Origin: Moraxella boevrei DSM 14165
GTDB lineage: Bacteria > Pseudomonadota > Gammaproteobacteria > Pseudomonadales > Moraxellaceae
Assembly: GCF_000379845.1 (NCBI RefSeq)
Contig: NZ_KB903770.1
Coordinates: forward strand, 62,001-126,000
Length of the DNA: 64,000 nucleotides
Reading direction: 5' to 3'
Of the stretch, positions 52,699-63,072 are shown piece by piece (position 1 is the first letter of the stretch; every line of letters begins with the position of its first letter). The translations under genes and the position numbers were made by a program. The notes under the pieces were generated by a model. It was not told where the DNA came from and did no database searches. It was given only the letters and a program-made list of their open reading frames with translations.

Positions 52699-53856
52699 AT
52701 GTCAATTTTTATCACCGCCACAGGTCTGTATACCCCACCGTTTAGCATTAGCAATGATGAATTGGTGGCAAGTTTTAACCAATATGTGGACAATTATAAC
52801 CGTGAAAATGCCGATGCGATTGCGTCAGGTGAAAAGGTCGCTTTGCAACATTCTACTAGCGAGTTTATTGAAAAAGCATCAGGGATAAAATCTCGCTATG
52901 TGGTTGAAAAATCAGGAATTTTAGACCCAAATATCATGACACCGATTATCCCAAAACGTAAACTTGGCGAAGAGCTTTCTGTGATGGCAGAAATGGGGGT
53001 AAATGCTTTGATCCAAGCCCTTGACAATGCAGGGTTAACCGCCAACGATTTAGATGCGATTATCGTGGCAAGTTCTAACTTTCAACGTGCCTACCCTGCG
53101 ATTGCCATTGAAGTTCAGCATGCGATTGGTATGCAAGGTGGATTTGCCTATGATATGAATGTGGCATGTAGTGCGGCGACATTCGGTATCGCCCAAGCGG
53201 TCGGCTCTATCCAAGCAGGCATTGCCAAACGTGTGGCAGTGCTAAACATTGAGGTTACATCCGCACATCTCAACTGGCGAAACCGTGATAGTCACTTTAT
53301 TTTTGGTGATGTAGCAACCGCAACGATAATTGAAAACATTGATGAGAACACCCATACACCAAAAGGCTATGAAGTGCTAAATAGCAAACTTTGGACGCAA
53401 TTTTCTACCAATATCAAAAACGAATTGGGCTTTTTAGACCGTGCCGAGTTTTTGGCTGACCAAACAGACCTATACCCTGATATCAACGAGCCTGTCAGTG
53501 ATAAATTATTTATGCAAGAAGGGCGAAAAGTATTCCGTGAAGTTTGCCCTGCTGTGTCAAATCTGATTAACGAGCATTTGACCGAAAATCACATTGAACC
53601 ACAATCGATAAAAAAATTGTGGCTACATCAAGCCAATATCAATATGATTGATTTAATTTTGCGTTCCGTCATTGGCAAAGATGCGGATAAATCACTCGCT
53701 CCAACCGTGATTGCTGAATTTGGTAATACCAGTTCTGCCAGTCCAATGATTGCCTTTCATCGCCACCAAGAAAATGTGCAAGCAGGCGATATCGGCGTGA
53801 TTTGCTCATTTGGGGCGGGTTATTCTATTGGCTCGGTCTTGGTTAAAAAATGCTAA
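52699..53856 (+). CDS. Beta-ketoacyl-ACP synthase III (FabH-like)
   Basis: A thiolase-fold condensing enzyme, 385 residues, longer than classical FabH (about 317). The nucleophile is Cys157 in MNVACSAATFGIAQAVGSIQAG. The catalytic His is in LWLHQANINMIDLIL (about 310) and Asn in EFGNTSSASPMIAFHR; the ending GVICSFGAGYSIGSVLV is family-typical. The extended N-terminal region (NQYVDNYNRENADAIASGEKVALQHS) marks the long KAS III subgroup of Acinetobacter and Pseudomonas, which can take longer acyl-CoAs. AAGGA site. The stop overlaps truD by seven bases. Confidence 0.88.
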   Translation: MSIFITATGLYTPPFSISNDELVASFNQYVDNYNRENADAIASGEKVALQHSTSEFIEKASGIKSRYVVEKSGILDPNIMTPIIPKRKLGEELSVMAEMGVNALIQALDNAGLTANDLDAIIVASSNFQRAYPAIAIEVQHAIGMQGGFAYDMNVACSAATFGIAQAVGSIQAGIAKRVAVLNIEVTSAHLNWRNRDSHFIFGDVATATIIENIDENTHTPKGYEVLNSKLWTQFSTNIKNELGFLDRAEFLADQTDLYPDINEPVSDKLFMQEGRKVFREVCPAVSNLINEHLTENHIEPQSIKKLWLHQANINMIDLILRSVIGKDADKSLAPTVIAEFGNTSSASPMIAFHRHQENVQAGDIGVICSFGAGYSIGSVLVKKC

Positions 53857-54947
53857 GCCTTACTAATCCCTATCAGCCCAGTATTCGCCATGCGATTTAC
53901 AAACAACTGCCACAAGATTTTGTGGTTAACGAACAGCTAAACGTGGCTTTTGCTCAGCATGGCGAACACTTGTGGCTACACCTGCAAAAAACTAACTTGA
54001 ACACGGCTTATCTTGTGAAATTATTGGCAAAATGGGCAAACATTAGCGAAAAAGACGTGGGCTTTTCAGGTTTAAAAGACCGTCATGCGGTAACGAGCCA
54101 ATGGTTTAGCTTACGTTTACCCAAAAAAATTGCCCCAACCCAACCGCTCAATGATTTTTTTGCCGAACAATTATCAACCGATGAAAAAGTTGCGGTGTTA
54201 GATCTGGTTTGGCATGATAAAAAACTAAGCCGTGGTACGCATCATAGCAACCAATTTATCATCACCCTTAAACAAGTCCATGCCGATAAAATAGCGGTAG
54301 AAAATCAACTATTGTTAATCAAAAAACAAGGTTTTCCCAATTATTTTGGCGAACAGCGTTTTGGAAAAGAACAACAAAATTTAGAAAAATTTAACCAATT
54401 TTTGCAAAATTCTCAACAAAAATCCATTATTAAGCATAACAACAAAGACAAACAAAAGTTTAGTTTATATTTATCGTCGGCTCGTAGTGAACTGTTTAAT
54501 GCGATTTTGGCAGAACGTGTCCGCCAGAACACGTGGCAAACCGCCCAACTCGGTGATGTGATGAATTTGGCAGGCAGTCAAAGTATTTTTGTACCTGACA
54601 CGATTGATGATGCGTTACAGCAACGCTTAGCAAGCGGTGATATTCATGTGACAGGGGCGATGTGGGGTGCAGGCGAGCTAAAAAGTTTTGCAAGCATAGC
54701 ACAGCTTGAGCAAGCGGTGATTAATGCAAATCCAGCCCATCAAACTTTAGCCAAAGGTTTAGCGAGCTTTGGCTTAAAACAACAACGCCGAGCGTTGCGA
54801 GTTATTCCACAAAATTTTACTTGGCAATGGCTTGAAGATGATAAGTTGGTGCTAGATTTTGTGTTGCCGACAGGTAGCTTTGCCACTGCATTGCTAGCAT
54901 GTTTGGCAGAAGAATTGTTTATTTTTACTAAAAAAATTGATAAGTGA
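53850..54947 (+). CDS. truD: tRNA pseudouridine(13) synthase
   Basis: Makes pseudouridine 13 in tRNA-Glu. 365 residues. The catalytic Asp is in VGFSGLKDRHAVTSQWFSL (about 68-86). GFPNYFGEQRFGKEQQN is the other diagnostic motif and the inserted TruD domain (YLSSARSELFNAILAERV, RALRVIPQNFTWQW) is complete. Starts inside the FabH-like gene, so translation is coupled. The 3' end overlaps the convergent lpxH by 20 bases. Confidence 0.94.
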   Translation: MLSLTNPYQPSIRHAIYKQLPQDFVVNEQLNVAFAQHGEHLWLHLQKTNLNTAYLVKLLAKWANISEKDVGFSGLKDRHAVTSQWFSLRLPKKIAPTQPLNDFFAEQLSTDEKVAVLDLVWHDKKLSRGTHHSNQFIITLKQVHADKIAVENQLLLIKKQGFPNYFGEQRFGKEQQNLEKFNQFLQNSQQKSIIKHNNKDKQKFSLYLSSARSELFNAILAERVRQNTWQTAQLGDVMNLAGSQSIFVPDTIDDALQQRLASGDIHVTGAMWGAGELKSFASIAQLEQAVINANPAHQTLAKGLASFGLKQQRRALRVIPQNFTWQWLEDDKLVLDFVLPTGSFATALLACLAEELFIFTKKIDK

Positions 54948-55722
54948 AATCAACCAACTCAATTTGCTGATGACGTTGCTCAATACCAATTACCGCTTGC
55001 ACTTGGTTGTTGAATAATCGCCAATCGCCCAAAACCACCCTTTTCTTATCATCATAATTATGAACAAAAGGACGGTGCGTATGTCCGTGAATTAACACAT
55101 CAAAGTCTTTTAACGCATTTTTGACCGCATTTTCATTTACGTCCATGATAAAAGGTAACTTTTTTTGATTGTCCGATTTGCTTTTTTGCCGAAGATTTTG
55201 GGCAATTTTTTCACGTTTTGTCATAGGCAATGCGGTTAAAAACTGTTTTGTCAAAGGGTTTTGAATTACCCTGCGAAAACGTTGATAGCTTTTATCATCA
55301 GTACATAGCTTATCACCATGCTCAAGGCGGATTTTTTGTTGGTTACATTCAATCCAAAACGGCTGTTTTAACAATTTTCCGCCAAACTTATCACAGAAAC
55401 CTTGCCCCAATAAAAAATCCCGATTGCCGTGCATGACAAAAATTTCACAACCATTTTGCCGAATATTGTCAAGTTTTGCTAATATCGGTTGTAACCAATT
55501 TGCAAAATTTGGCGTATCTGCGATATCATCACCCAACCAAGCATCAAACCAATCCCCCAAAATAAACAGCGATGATAACTGCGGTAATGTGGCGATTTTA
55601 TCCAAAAAAACCAAAAAAGCCTGCGTTAGAGCAGGCTCGTTTTGTGATAAATGCAGGTCGCTTATCAAAATATTTTGGATATCGTTGGGCTGATAAGCGA
55701 TGATATCATCAAAATTTTGCAT
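54928..55722 (-). CDS. lpxH: UDP-2,3-diacylglucosamine pyrophosphatase
   Basis: Makes lipid X in lipid A synthesis. 264 residues. Metallophosphoesterase motifs in order: LISDLHLSQNEPALTQAF, LGDWFDAWLGDD, VMHGNRDFLLGQGF, LEHGDKLCTDD and HGHTHRPFVHN. The N-terminus starts with an extra stretch of about 15 residues. Convergent with and overlapping truD. A neighbour of ppiB (11 bases), the conserved ppiB-lpxH order of gammaproteobacteria. Confidence 0.94.
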   Translation of the reverse strand: MQNFDDIIAYQPNDIQNILISDLHLSQNEPALTQAFLVFLDKIATLPQLSSLFILGDWFDAWLGDDIADTPNFANWLQPILAKLDNIRQNGCEIFVMHGNRDFLLGQGFCDKFGGKLLKQPFWIECNQQKIRLEHGDKLCTDDKSYQRFRRVIQNPLTKQFLTALPMTKREKIAQNLRQKSKSDNQKKLPFIMDVNENAVKNALKDFDVLIHGHTHRPFVHNYDDKKRVVLGDWRLFNNQVQAVIGIEQRHQQIELVDFTYQFF

Positions 55723-55733
55723 GATTTTTTGGA

Positions 55734-56243
55734 TTATTTTTCAATCACTTTGGCATTTAAAATGACCACAGGGGTGGTTGGTACATCAGCATGAAAACCA
55801 TATTTACCAGTGGGCACGCCTTTGATTTTGTTGACCACGTCCATGCCTTCGGTTACTTTACCAAACACGGCATAGCCCCAGCCTTGCATGGTTGGGCTTG
55901 AGTAGTTCAAAAAGCTGTTGTCTTTGACATTGATAAAAAATTGTGCGGTCGCTGAATGTGGGTCTGACGTGCGAGCCATGGCGATGGTGCCGACTTCATT
56001 TTTTAAGCCATTGTCCGCTTCGTTTTGGATTGGGGCTTTGGTGGCTTTTTCGTTCATGTTTGCGTCCATGCCACCGCCTTGAATCATAAAGCCGTCAATG
56101 ACGCGGTGAAAAATCGTACCGTCATAATGCCCTGATTTGACATAGCTGATAAAGTTTTCTACAGTTTTTGGGGCTTTGTCAATGTTAAGTTCAATGACGA
56201 TATTGCCCATCGTGGTTTCAAATTCAACGTATGGCATATCCAT
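55734..56243 (-). CDS. ppiB: Cytoplasmic peptidyl-prolyl cis-trans isomerase B
   Basis: Cyclophilin of 169 residues, without a signal peptide, so the cytoplasmic form. The active-site segment [14 protein letters not shown] carries the catalytic Arg and Phe; [18 protein letters not shown] and [17 protein letters not shown] are also typical. A GGAG ribosome site supports ATG 56243. Confidence 0.95.
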   Translation of the reverse strand: MDMPYVEFETTMGNIVIELNIDKAPKTVENFISYVKSGHYDGTIFHRVIDGFMIQGGGMDANMNEKATKAPIQNEADNGLKNEVGTIAMARTSDPHSATAQFFINVKDNSFLNYSSPTMQGWGYAVFGKVTEGMDVVNKIKGVPTGKYGFHADVPTTPVVILNAKVIEK

Positions 56244-56450
56244 AACTTTCTCCGATTGTATTTACAAACTGTTTGTAAAATGGGTTTAACAAAATAATTT
56301 TATCTATAATAACGACAATTTTTTATTTATCAAGTTAGATTACAAAATTTTTATAAAAAAAAAGGCATTTTGATGATTTTTGCTTGTGAATATTTGACAA
56401 AAACTGCTAAAATACAGGGTTCAATCTTGATTTTGATAACGGAAAAATTT

Positions 56451-58172
56451 ATGACCCACCCAACTGAAAACAGCGAAAAAAATGACTTTATCCGTGCTAT
56501 TGTGCGTGAAGATTTAGCCGAGCAAAAATACCAACAAATCGTTACCCGTTTTCCACCAGAGCCAAACGGTTATTTGCATTTGGGACATGTGAAATCCATT
56601 TGCCTAAATTTTGGCTTAGCCAACGAATTTAACGGACTTTGTAACCTGCGTTTTGACGACACCAACCCAAGTGCCGAAGAGCAAGAATATGTGGACAACA
56701 TCAAAGGAGATGTTAAATGGCTTGGCTTTGACTGGTCAGGCGATGTGCGTTATGCGTCAAGCTATTTTGAGCAACTATACCGTTGGGCGATTCAGCTGAT
56801 TGAACAAGGCGATGCTTATGTGGATTTGCAAACGCCTGAACAAATCCGTGAAAATCGTGGGAATTTTGGACAAGCAGGCAAAAATTCGCCTTATCGTGAT
56901 ACGTCTGTTGCCGAAAATCTACAACGTTTTGATGAGATGAAAAATGGCAAATTTCAAGAAGGCGAAGCGGTTTTGCGTGCTAAAATTGACATGGCAAGCC
57001 CAAATATGAATTTACGCGACCCCGTCATTTACCGTGTCATGCACAAAGCGCACCACCAAACGGGCGATACTTGGTACATTTATCCAATGTACGACTATGC
57101 TCACCCATTGTCAGATGCCATTGAAAATATTACCCACTCGGTTTGCACACTTGAGTTTGAAGACCATCGCCCATTTTATGATTGGGTCGTGGAAAAAATT
57201 GGCTTTGAAAAACCGCCACATCAATACGAATTTGCTCGCCTAAATGTTAATCACATTTTAACCAGTAAAAGAAAATTAAAAAAACTAGTAGAAGATAAGC
57301 TAGTAACAGGTTGGGACGACCCAAGAATGCCAACCATCGCAGGAATGCGACGTCGTGGCTACACGCCTGAAGGCTTGCAAGATTTTTGCGACCGTGTTGG
57401 CGTGAGTAAGGCAGACGGCGTGGTGGATTTTGGCTTGTTAGAATTTAGCATTCGTAACTCGCTTGAAGATACCGCAAATCGTGCCATGGCGGTGTTAAAT
57501 CCTTTAAAAATAACCATTACCAACTTTGATGAAGCGATAAAAGATGTAGAAACTCTGAAAAAACCAACTGTAAAAACAAAACTGGAAAATGGCGTTTTAT
57601 GGTTAATCCAATCCAAAAACAGCCATGACGAATCGCAAGGCGTGCGTGATATTCCGTTTACCAAACAGATTTTTATTGATAAAAGCGATTTTGCAATCAA
57701 TCCACCAGACGGTTACAAACGTTTGTCGCCACAAAATACCGAAATTCGTCTAAGAAATAGCTACATTTTAAAAGTGGCAGAGCATATCACAGACGAAAAC
57801 GGTGAAGTTGTGGAACTAAAAGCCACAATTGACCCAAAAACACTGGGTAATAATCCAGAAGGTCGTAAAGTCAAAGGCGTGATTCATTGGGTATCGGCAA
57901 GTCATGGCGTACCTGCAGAAGTGCGTTTGTATGAACAACTGTTTACCCAAGAAGACCCTGCCAAAATTGATATTGACAATTTAGCCAATGAAATTAATCC
58001 AAATTCATTGGTGGTGGTGAATGCGATGGTTGAGCCGTCATTGGCAAAAGCCGAAAAGGGTGAACGTTTTCAGTTTGAACGAGAAGGCTTTTTTGTCGCT
58101 GATGAAAAAGACCATTCAACCGAAAAAGCGGTGTTTAATCGTATTGTCGGTTTAAAAGATGGTTTTAAATAA
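56451..58172 (+). CDS. glnS: Glutaminyl-tRNA synthetase
   Basis: 573 residues from ATG 56451 (MTHPTENSEKNDFIRAIVRED) with a GGA site; in-frame ATGs upstream (56370) have no ribosome site. Class I signature HIGH appears as PEPNGYLHLGHVKSI and KMSKS as the variant LTSKRKLKKLV. The zinc-less insertion and the two beta-barrel anticodon domains (from about residue 340) are present. LRFDDTNPSAEEQEYVDNI separates GlnRS from GluRS. Confidence 0.97.
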   Translation: MTHPTENSEKNDFIRAIVREDLAEQKYQQIVTRFPPEPNGYLHLGHVKSICLNFGLANEFNGLCNLRFDDTNPSAEEQEYVDNIKGDVKWLGFDWSGDVRYASSYFEQLYRWAIQLIEQGDAYVDLQTPEQIRENRGNFGQAGKNSPYRDTSVAENLQRFDEMKNGKFQEGEAVLRAKIDMASPNMNLRDPVIYRVMHKAHHQTGDTWYIYPMYDYAHPLSDAIENITHSVCTLEFEDHRPFYDWVVEKIGFEKPPHQYEFARLNVNHILTSKRKLKKLVEDKLVTGWDDPRMPTIAGMRRRGYTPEGLQDFCDRVGVSKADGVVDFGLLEFSIRNSLEDTANRAMAVLNPLKITITNFDEAIKDVETLKKPTVKTKLENGVLWLIQSKNSHDESQGVRDIPFTKQIFIDKSDFAINPPDGYKRLSPQNTEIRLRNSYILKVAEHITDENGEVVELKATIDPKTLGNNPEGRKVKGVIHWVSASHGVPAEVRLYEQLFTQEDPAKIDIDNLANEINPNSLVVVNAMVEPSLAKAEKGERFQFEREGFFVADEKDHSTEKAVFNRIVGLKDGFK

Positions 58173-58210
58173 TTGAATTTTAAACTTTTGTTATTTATCA
58201 ATCATTTCTC

Positions 58211-58238
58211 AAAAGGTGGGCGAAATGTCCGCTTTTTT
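58211..58238 (+). terminator. Intrinsic terminator after glnS
   Basis: GTGGGC and GTCCGC (58216-58221 and 58227-58232; two wobble pairs) with flanking A and T runs; T run 58233-58239. Weaker than the others. Confidence 0.6.
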
Positions 58239-58367
58239 TATTGGCTTTTTAGATAGTTTTTTTTGTCAAAATTGGGTAAAATAGACAACCAAAAATTGTA
58301 ATGTCTAACCCAAGGTCTATACCATTAATTTTTTAATACAATAAAATCAACAAAAAAAGAGAATACC

Positions 58368-59003
58368 ATGCAAATCACCGTCATTGACCACCCACTTATC
58401 CAACACAAACTTACCCTAATGCGAGAAGCCGACTGTAGCACTTACAAATTCCGCACACTCACCAAAGAACTCGCCCGCCTAATGGCATACGAAGCAAGCC
58501 GTGATTTTGAAACCGAAATTTTTGCCATGCAAGGTTGGGAAGGCAACAAAATTGAAGGTATCCAAATCAAAGGCAAAACCGTAACCGTCGTACCCATTTT
58601 GCGAGCAGGACTTGGTATGTTAGACGGCGTGCTAGACATGATACCGACTGCCAAAATCTCGATAGTGGGGCTACAGCGTGATGAAGAAACCCTTGAACCT
58701 GTGCCATTTTTTGAAAAATTTGTCAAAGATATTCACCGTCGCCCTGCCTTAATCCTTGACCCAATGCTGGCGACAGGTGGTAGCATGGTGGCGACCATTG
58801 ATATGCTTAAAAAACATGGTTGTAAAAATATCAAAGCCTTGGTGCTAGTCGCCGCCCCTGAAGGCGTGAAAATGGTTAATGATGCTCACCCTGATGTCAC
58901 GATTTTTACCGCTGCTTTAGACAGTCATTTAAACGAACACGGTTACATCGTACCAGGTTTGGGCGATGCAGGTGATAAAATTTTTGGGACAAAACAAATT
59001 TAA
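58368..59003 (+). CDS. upp: Uracil phosphoribosyltransferase
   Basis: Salvages uracil to UMP. 211 residues. [27 protein letters not shown] loop [20 protein letters not shown] and the C-terminal [16 protein letters not shown] are diagnostic. Has its own upstream region after the glnS terminator. No uraA follows. Confidence 0.96.
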   Translation: MQITVIDHPLIQHKLTLMREADCSTYKFRTLTKELARLMAYEASRDFETEIFAMQGWEGNKIEGIQIKGKTVTVVPILRAGLGMLDGVLDMIPTAKISIVGLQRDEETLEPVPFFEKFVKDIHRRPALILDPMLATGGSMVATIDMLKKHGCKNIKALVLVAAPEGVKMVNDAHPDVTIFTAALDSHLNEHGYIVPGLGDAGDKIFGTKQI

Positions 59004-59037
59004 TCTTTACCATTTTTGGCAAAAAAATTGACAAAAT

Positions 59038-59067
59038 AAAAGGGCTTTTTCACAAAGCCCCTTTTTT
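59038..59067. terminator. Bidirectional intrinsic terminator
   Basis: AAAAGGGCTTT (59038-59048) pairs with AAAGCCCCTTTT (59054-59065) with one bulged base and a five-base loop; T run to 59067. Between convergent upp and purF. Confidence 0.85.
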
Positions 59068-59091
59068 ACAATCAACAATTTTGACAAAAAC

Positions 59092-60633
59092 TTAAACCAA
59101 TTCAGGCTCAACACCCACCATGTCCACAGGTGTATCAGCAATTACTTGCACGCCTGCTTTTTTCTGTTTTGCCATATCACTGCGTTTTTTCTGCAAAGCG
59201 TTCAGATAATTTTCATCAATGCCACCTGCGATATATTTCCCGTCAAATACAGAACAGTCAAACTGTTTGACATTGCTATATTCGGTGTCGCTTACCGCTT
59301 CAATCAAATCATCCAAGTCCTGAAAAATCAAACGGTCAGCACCGATAATTTGACGCACTTCTTCCACCGAATGCCCCGATGCAATCAGCTCACTTTTGGC
59401 AGGCATATCAATACCGTACACATTCGGGAATTTTACAGGTGGGGCAGCACTGGCAAAGAACACATTTTTCGCCCCTGCATCACGAGCCATCTGGATAATT
59501 TCGTTACAAGTTGTACCACGCACGATAGAGTCGTCCACAAGCAACACATTTTTATTTCTAAATTCTAATGGTACGGCAGAGAGTTTTTGACGCACTGATT
59601 TTTTACGTTGCTGTTGCCCTGGCATGATAAATGTACGCCCAATATAGCGATTTTTCATAAAACCTTCACGGTATTTTACACCCAGATGCTGAGCCAATTC
59701 CATTGCCGATGTACGCGATGTGTCAGGAATTGGAATTACCACGTCAATATCGTGGTTTTCACCCCATTCACGCAAGATTTTTTGTGCCAAAGTTTCACCC
59801 ATTCGCATCCGAGCCTTATACACCGAAATATTGTCCATAATGGAGTCTGGACGAGCAAAATACACATATTCAAAAATACACGGCGTGAAATCTTTCGATT
59901 CAATACATTGATGCGTGAATAACTCATTGTTTTGATTAATAAAAATCGCTTCACCGGGATTAACATCCCGCACAATAGTAAAGCCTAATGCGGTCAACGC
60001 CACCGACTCCGATGCCACCATATACTCAAAACCACCGTCTTCGGCAAGGCGTTGCCCATAAATCAATGGACGAATGCCATTTGGGTCACGAAATGCCAAA
60101 ATACCGTAGCCTGTAATCATCACAACCACGGCGTAAGCCCCTTCAATGCGTTGATAAACTTCGCTTACCGCCGAAAAAATATCGTCTGGCGTGGGATATT
60201 GTTTGCCGATTTTTTGCATTTCATGTGCCAACACATTGAGCAACACTTCTGAATCCGAATCGGTGTTAATATGACGCATATCTTCGCTAAATAACGAGTT
60301 GGCAATCGCTTCGGCATTGGTCAAATTGCCATTATGTGCCAACGTAATGCCATATGGTGAATTGACATAAAACGGCTGAGCTTCTGCTGAGCTTGACGTC
60401 CCTGCAGTCGGATAACGTACGTGTCCAATGCCTTGATTACCCACCAAACGTATCATGTGTTGGTTCATAAACACATCTCGCACCATACCGTTTTCTTTTC
60501 GCAAAAACAAACGATTATCTTGACAAGTGACAATCCCTGCTGCATCTTGCCCACGATGTTGCAACATGGTTAACGCATCGTATAACATTTGATTGACAGC
60601 ACTATGACCTGCAATCCCAACAACTCCACACAT
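59092..60633 (-). CDS. purF: Amidophosphoribosyltransferase
   Basis: First committed step of purine synthesis. 513 residues; the nucleophile is Cys2 ([12 protein letters not shown]), so no propeptide is needed. Glutamine amidotransferase domain to about 235 ([18 protein letters not shown]), then the phosphoribosyltransferase domain with PRPP loop [21 protein letters not shown] site. Follows cvpA by 70 bases, the conserved cvpA-purF order. I did not recognise a PurR operator. Confidence 0.97.
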   Translation of the reverse strand: MCGVVGIAGHSAVNQMLYDALTMLQHRGQDAAGIVTCQDNRLFLRKENGMVRDVFMNQHMIRLVGNQGIGHVRYPTAGTSSSAEAQPFYVNSPYGITLAHNGNLTNAEAIANSLFSEDMRHINTDSDSEVLLNVLAHEMQKIGKQYPTPDDIFSAVSEVYQRIEGAYAVVVMITGYGILAFRDPNGIRPLIYGQRLAEDGGFEYMVASESVALTALGFTIVRDVNPGEAIFINQNNELFTHQCIESKDFTPCIFEYVYFARPDSIMDNISVYKARMRMGETLAQKILREWGENHDIDVVIPIPDTSRTSAMELAQHLGVKYREGFMKNRYIGRTFIMPGQQQRKKSVRQKLSAVPLEFRNKNVLLVDDSIVRGTTCNEIIQMARDAGAKNVFFASAAPPVKFPNVYGIDMPAKSELIASGHSVEEVRQIIGADRLIFQDLDDLIEAVSDTEYSNVKQFDCSVFDGKYIAGGIDENYLNALQKKRSDMAKQKKAGVQVIADTPVDMVGVEPELV

Positions 60634-60703
60634 AAAAACCCCTTAGGTTTGTTTAAAACGCTTTGTGAAAATTTTAACAATCTGTTTAAAAATGAAAAGA
60701 AAA

Positions 60704-61249
60704 TTAATTTGGCGATGTTTCAAGGTTTTTACTCATTTTGTCCAAATGTCCAAAACCTTGTTGGCTATTATCTCGTACCTCATTGGCAATTTTTTTAGAT
60801 AAATCCACCGCAAAAGGTGTCAATGGTAATAATTGATTGGCAATTGTGGCATTTTTCCAAAAACTGGCGTGTTGAATAAATGGTGAAATCGCACTTAACA
60901 ACAACAAAATCATCAAAAAATTTTTACCAACACCAAAAAATGCCCCTGCTAATTTGTCTAAAATCCCCAATTTTAAGCCTTTTAACGTATGGCTCATCAC
61001 CCACAACATCAAATGCAAGCCGATTAACACGAATAACGCCACCAAAATAAATGAAGCAAGTAACGTCAACACAGGCGTATCAAACAGCCCTGCCAACATC
61101 GGCGATAACGGTTTGGCGAAATAAGTGGCAAAAATCAACGCAAACAACCAGCCGAACAAACCAACCAAAGATTTAAGCAAACCTGCTGAAAAACCTTGCC
61201 ACAGACCGATAACTAAACTCATCAAAATCAAAATATCTAAAATTGCCAA
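60704..61249 (-). CDS. cvpA: CvpA family membrane protein
   Basis: 181 residues, four hydrophobic segments (about 5-23, 28-46, 59-80, 100-120) with the N-terminal ILDILILMSLVIGLWQGFSAGLLKSLVGLFGWLFALIFA typical of CvpA, a colicin V production/purine-linked protein. Initiates at TTG 61249 with a GGA site, which is unusual but the only supported start. Lies between pyrD and purF. Confidence 0.92.
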   Translation of the reverse strand: MAILDILILMSLVIGLWQGFSAGLLKSLVGLFGWLFALIFATYFAKPLSPMLAGLFDTPVLTLLASFILVALFVLIGLHLMLWVMSHTLKGLKLGILDKLAGAFFGVGKNFLMILLLLSAISPFIQHASFWKNATIANQLLPLTPFAVDLSKKIANEVRDNSQQGFGHLDKMSKNLETSPN

Positions 61250-61280
61250 GTACTTATCCGTTTTTAAAATTTAGTTTAAA

Positions 61281-62309
61281 TTAACTATATTTTAAGCGAT
61301 ATTGCTCAATCGCTTCCATACATTCACTAATTAACCTAGGGCCTTCATAAATCAGCCCGCTATATAACTGCACGAGCGACGCCCCTGCTTCCAATTTATT
61401 CACGGCACGTTGACCGCTGTCAATACCGCCCACACCGATTAATGTCACCGTTTCTGGCAAGCGTTCAGCAAACTGCGTTAACACTTGTGTGCTTAACACC
61501 GAAAGCGGACTGCCTGACAATCCACCTGCTTGTTCTGCCATTGGATAGTCTTTTACCCCATCACGGCTCAAGGTGGTATTGGTGGTAATCAAGCCGTCAA
61601 TGTCAAAATTTACCAATTCTTTGGCAATAAAATCAATCTGTTCTTCGTCCAAATCAGGGGCAACTTTTAGTACCAATGGCACATAGTATTGATGTTGATT
61701 TGCAAGTTGGATGTGTCGATTTTTTAGCCCATGTAATAAGGCGGTTAAGGCATCACCGCTTTGTAAATCTCTTAAATTTTTGGTATTGGGCGATGAAATA
61801 TTCACGGTGATGTAGGATGCAAACGGATACACCCGCTCAAGGCAATACAAATAATCGTCAAGGGCATTTTCCACAGGGGTGTTGGCATTTTTACCAATAT
61901 TAATCCCCAAAATCCCTTGATAATGACTATGTTTGACCTGCCCAATCAGATAATCTACGCCTTTATTGTTAAAGCCCATGCGATTGATAATGGCTTTTTC
62001 TTTTTCAATGCGAAAAAGTCGAGGTTTTGGATTGCCATCTTGCGGTTTTGGCGTTACCGTGCCAATTTCCAAATAACCAAAACCCAATGCCGATAATGCA
62101 TCAATGTACTCGCCATTTTTGTCAAGCCCTGCCGCCAAACCGACAGGATTGCGAAAATTTAAACCCATACATACCGTTGGCAGTTCTAATTGTTCATACA
62201 ATAAACTTGCCACGCCCATTTTTTGCGATTTTTCTAGCAAGGATAGGGTCATTTCGTGGGCTTTTTCAGGGTCAGTATTTAACAAAATCGGACGAAGCAA
62301 AGCATACAT
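61281..62309 (-). CDS. pyrD: Dihydroorotate dehydrogenase (quinone), class 2
   Basis: Membrane-associated FMN enzyme of pyrimidine synthesis, 342 residues. An N-terminal helical membrane-binding domain ([26 protein letters not shown]) marks class 2. [36 protein letters not shown], the active-site [15 protein letters not shown] (Ser base) and [35 protein letters not shown] (FMN phosphate) are intact. Confidence 0.96.
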   Translation of the reverse strand: MYALLRPILLNTDPEKAHEMTLSLLEKSQKMGVASLLYEQLELPTVCMGLNFRNPVGLAAGLDKNGEYIDALSALGFGYLEIGTVTPKPQDGNPKPRLFRIEKEKAIINRMGFNNKGVDYLIGQVKHSHYQGILGINIGKNANTPVENALDDYLYCLERVYPFASYITVNISSPNTKNLRDLQSGDALTALLHGLKNRHIQLANQHQYYVPLVLKVAPDLDEEQIDFIAKELVNFDIDGLITTNTTLSRDGVKDYPMAEQAGGLSGSPLSVLSTQVLTQFAERLPETVTLIGVGGIDSGQRAVNKLEAGASLVQLYSGLIYEGPRLISECMEAIEQYRLKYS

Positions 62310-62394
62310 AACGGCACATTCTCACAAATTTTTTGACCTACATATTATAACAAGACTTGCCAATAAAATACACCCACCACCAGTCTAAATTTAG

Positions 62395-62931
62395 TTAAGG
62401 GACGGCTCGCCCATGAATCAATGCTACCCAACCACGTACCATACGGTAAAAATGCCAAATCAGCACCACCACAAAAATCAATACACCAACAAGTCCCGCC
62501 AACCCACTACTGCCAAACAAAGTATCATTATTCATCAACATACTAATAAACGCCGTACCAAAGCCAAACAACATCAGCACCACACCAATCCCACCAAAAA
62601 AAACACTATACCAAAAGGTTTTAATTTGCCAATCAAAATGACTGTACAACCATGTGTTGCGAGCTTCATCTCGTTTGGCATAGTTCATCACAATCGGAAT
62701 AATCCACGTCAGCCCTGCGGTCAAATAGCTAAACACCGCCAACGCATAAGTCGCATGATTATATATAATCAAATCCCGACTCACCACATCACGCTGAATG
62801 GTTGCCGAATTTTCTGGTAAAAATACAAGCGGTAGCTGATGATTGTCGGTCAAGTCATCTGTTAAATCAGCAAAGGGCTTAATCGTTGGAATGTCAGATT
62901 GTTTGGGTAAATCAGGCGGTACTAATGACAT
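62395..62931 (-). CDS. DUF4870-like small membrane protein
   Basis: 178 residues. The N-terminal 65 residues are polar; then three or four hydrophobic segments follow (YALAVFSYLTAGLTWIIPIVMNYAKRDEA, WYSVFFGGIGVVLMLFGFGTAFISML, GLVGVLIFVVVLIWHFYRMVRGWVALI). The 'YLTAGLTWIIPIVMNYAKRDEARNTWLYSHFDWQIKTFWYS' stretch is typical of DUF4870-type inner membrane proteins. Good AGGA site. Function unknown. Confidence 0.75.
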   Translation of the reverse strand: MSLVPPDLPKQSDIPTIKPFADLTDDLTDNHQLPLVFLPENSATIQRDVVSRDLIIYNHATYALAVFSYLTAGLTWIIPIVMNYAKRDEARNTWLYSHFDWQIKTFWYSVFFGGIGVVLMLFGFGTAFISMLMNNDTLFGSSGLAGLVGVLIFVVVLIWHFYRMVRGWVALIHGRAVP

Positions 62932-63072
62932 ATCATTTTCCTAAAATCAGCAAAAAATCACACGATATTTCTCATGAACTTAGATTAAAATGGGGATAAA
63001 TTTGCCAAAATTCAAGCGATTGGACTGAGTGACAATTTTCAATAATTATTTATAAATTTTAGTTTACTAAAT

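Noticed and set aside
56394-56413. TTGACA and TAAAAT before glnS as a promoter
   Set aside because: The spacer is only eight bases.
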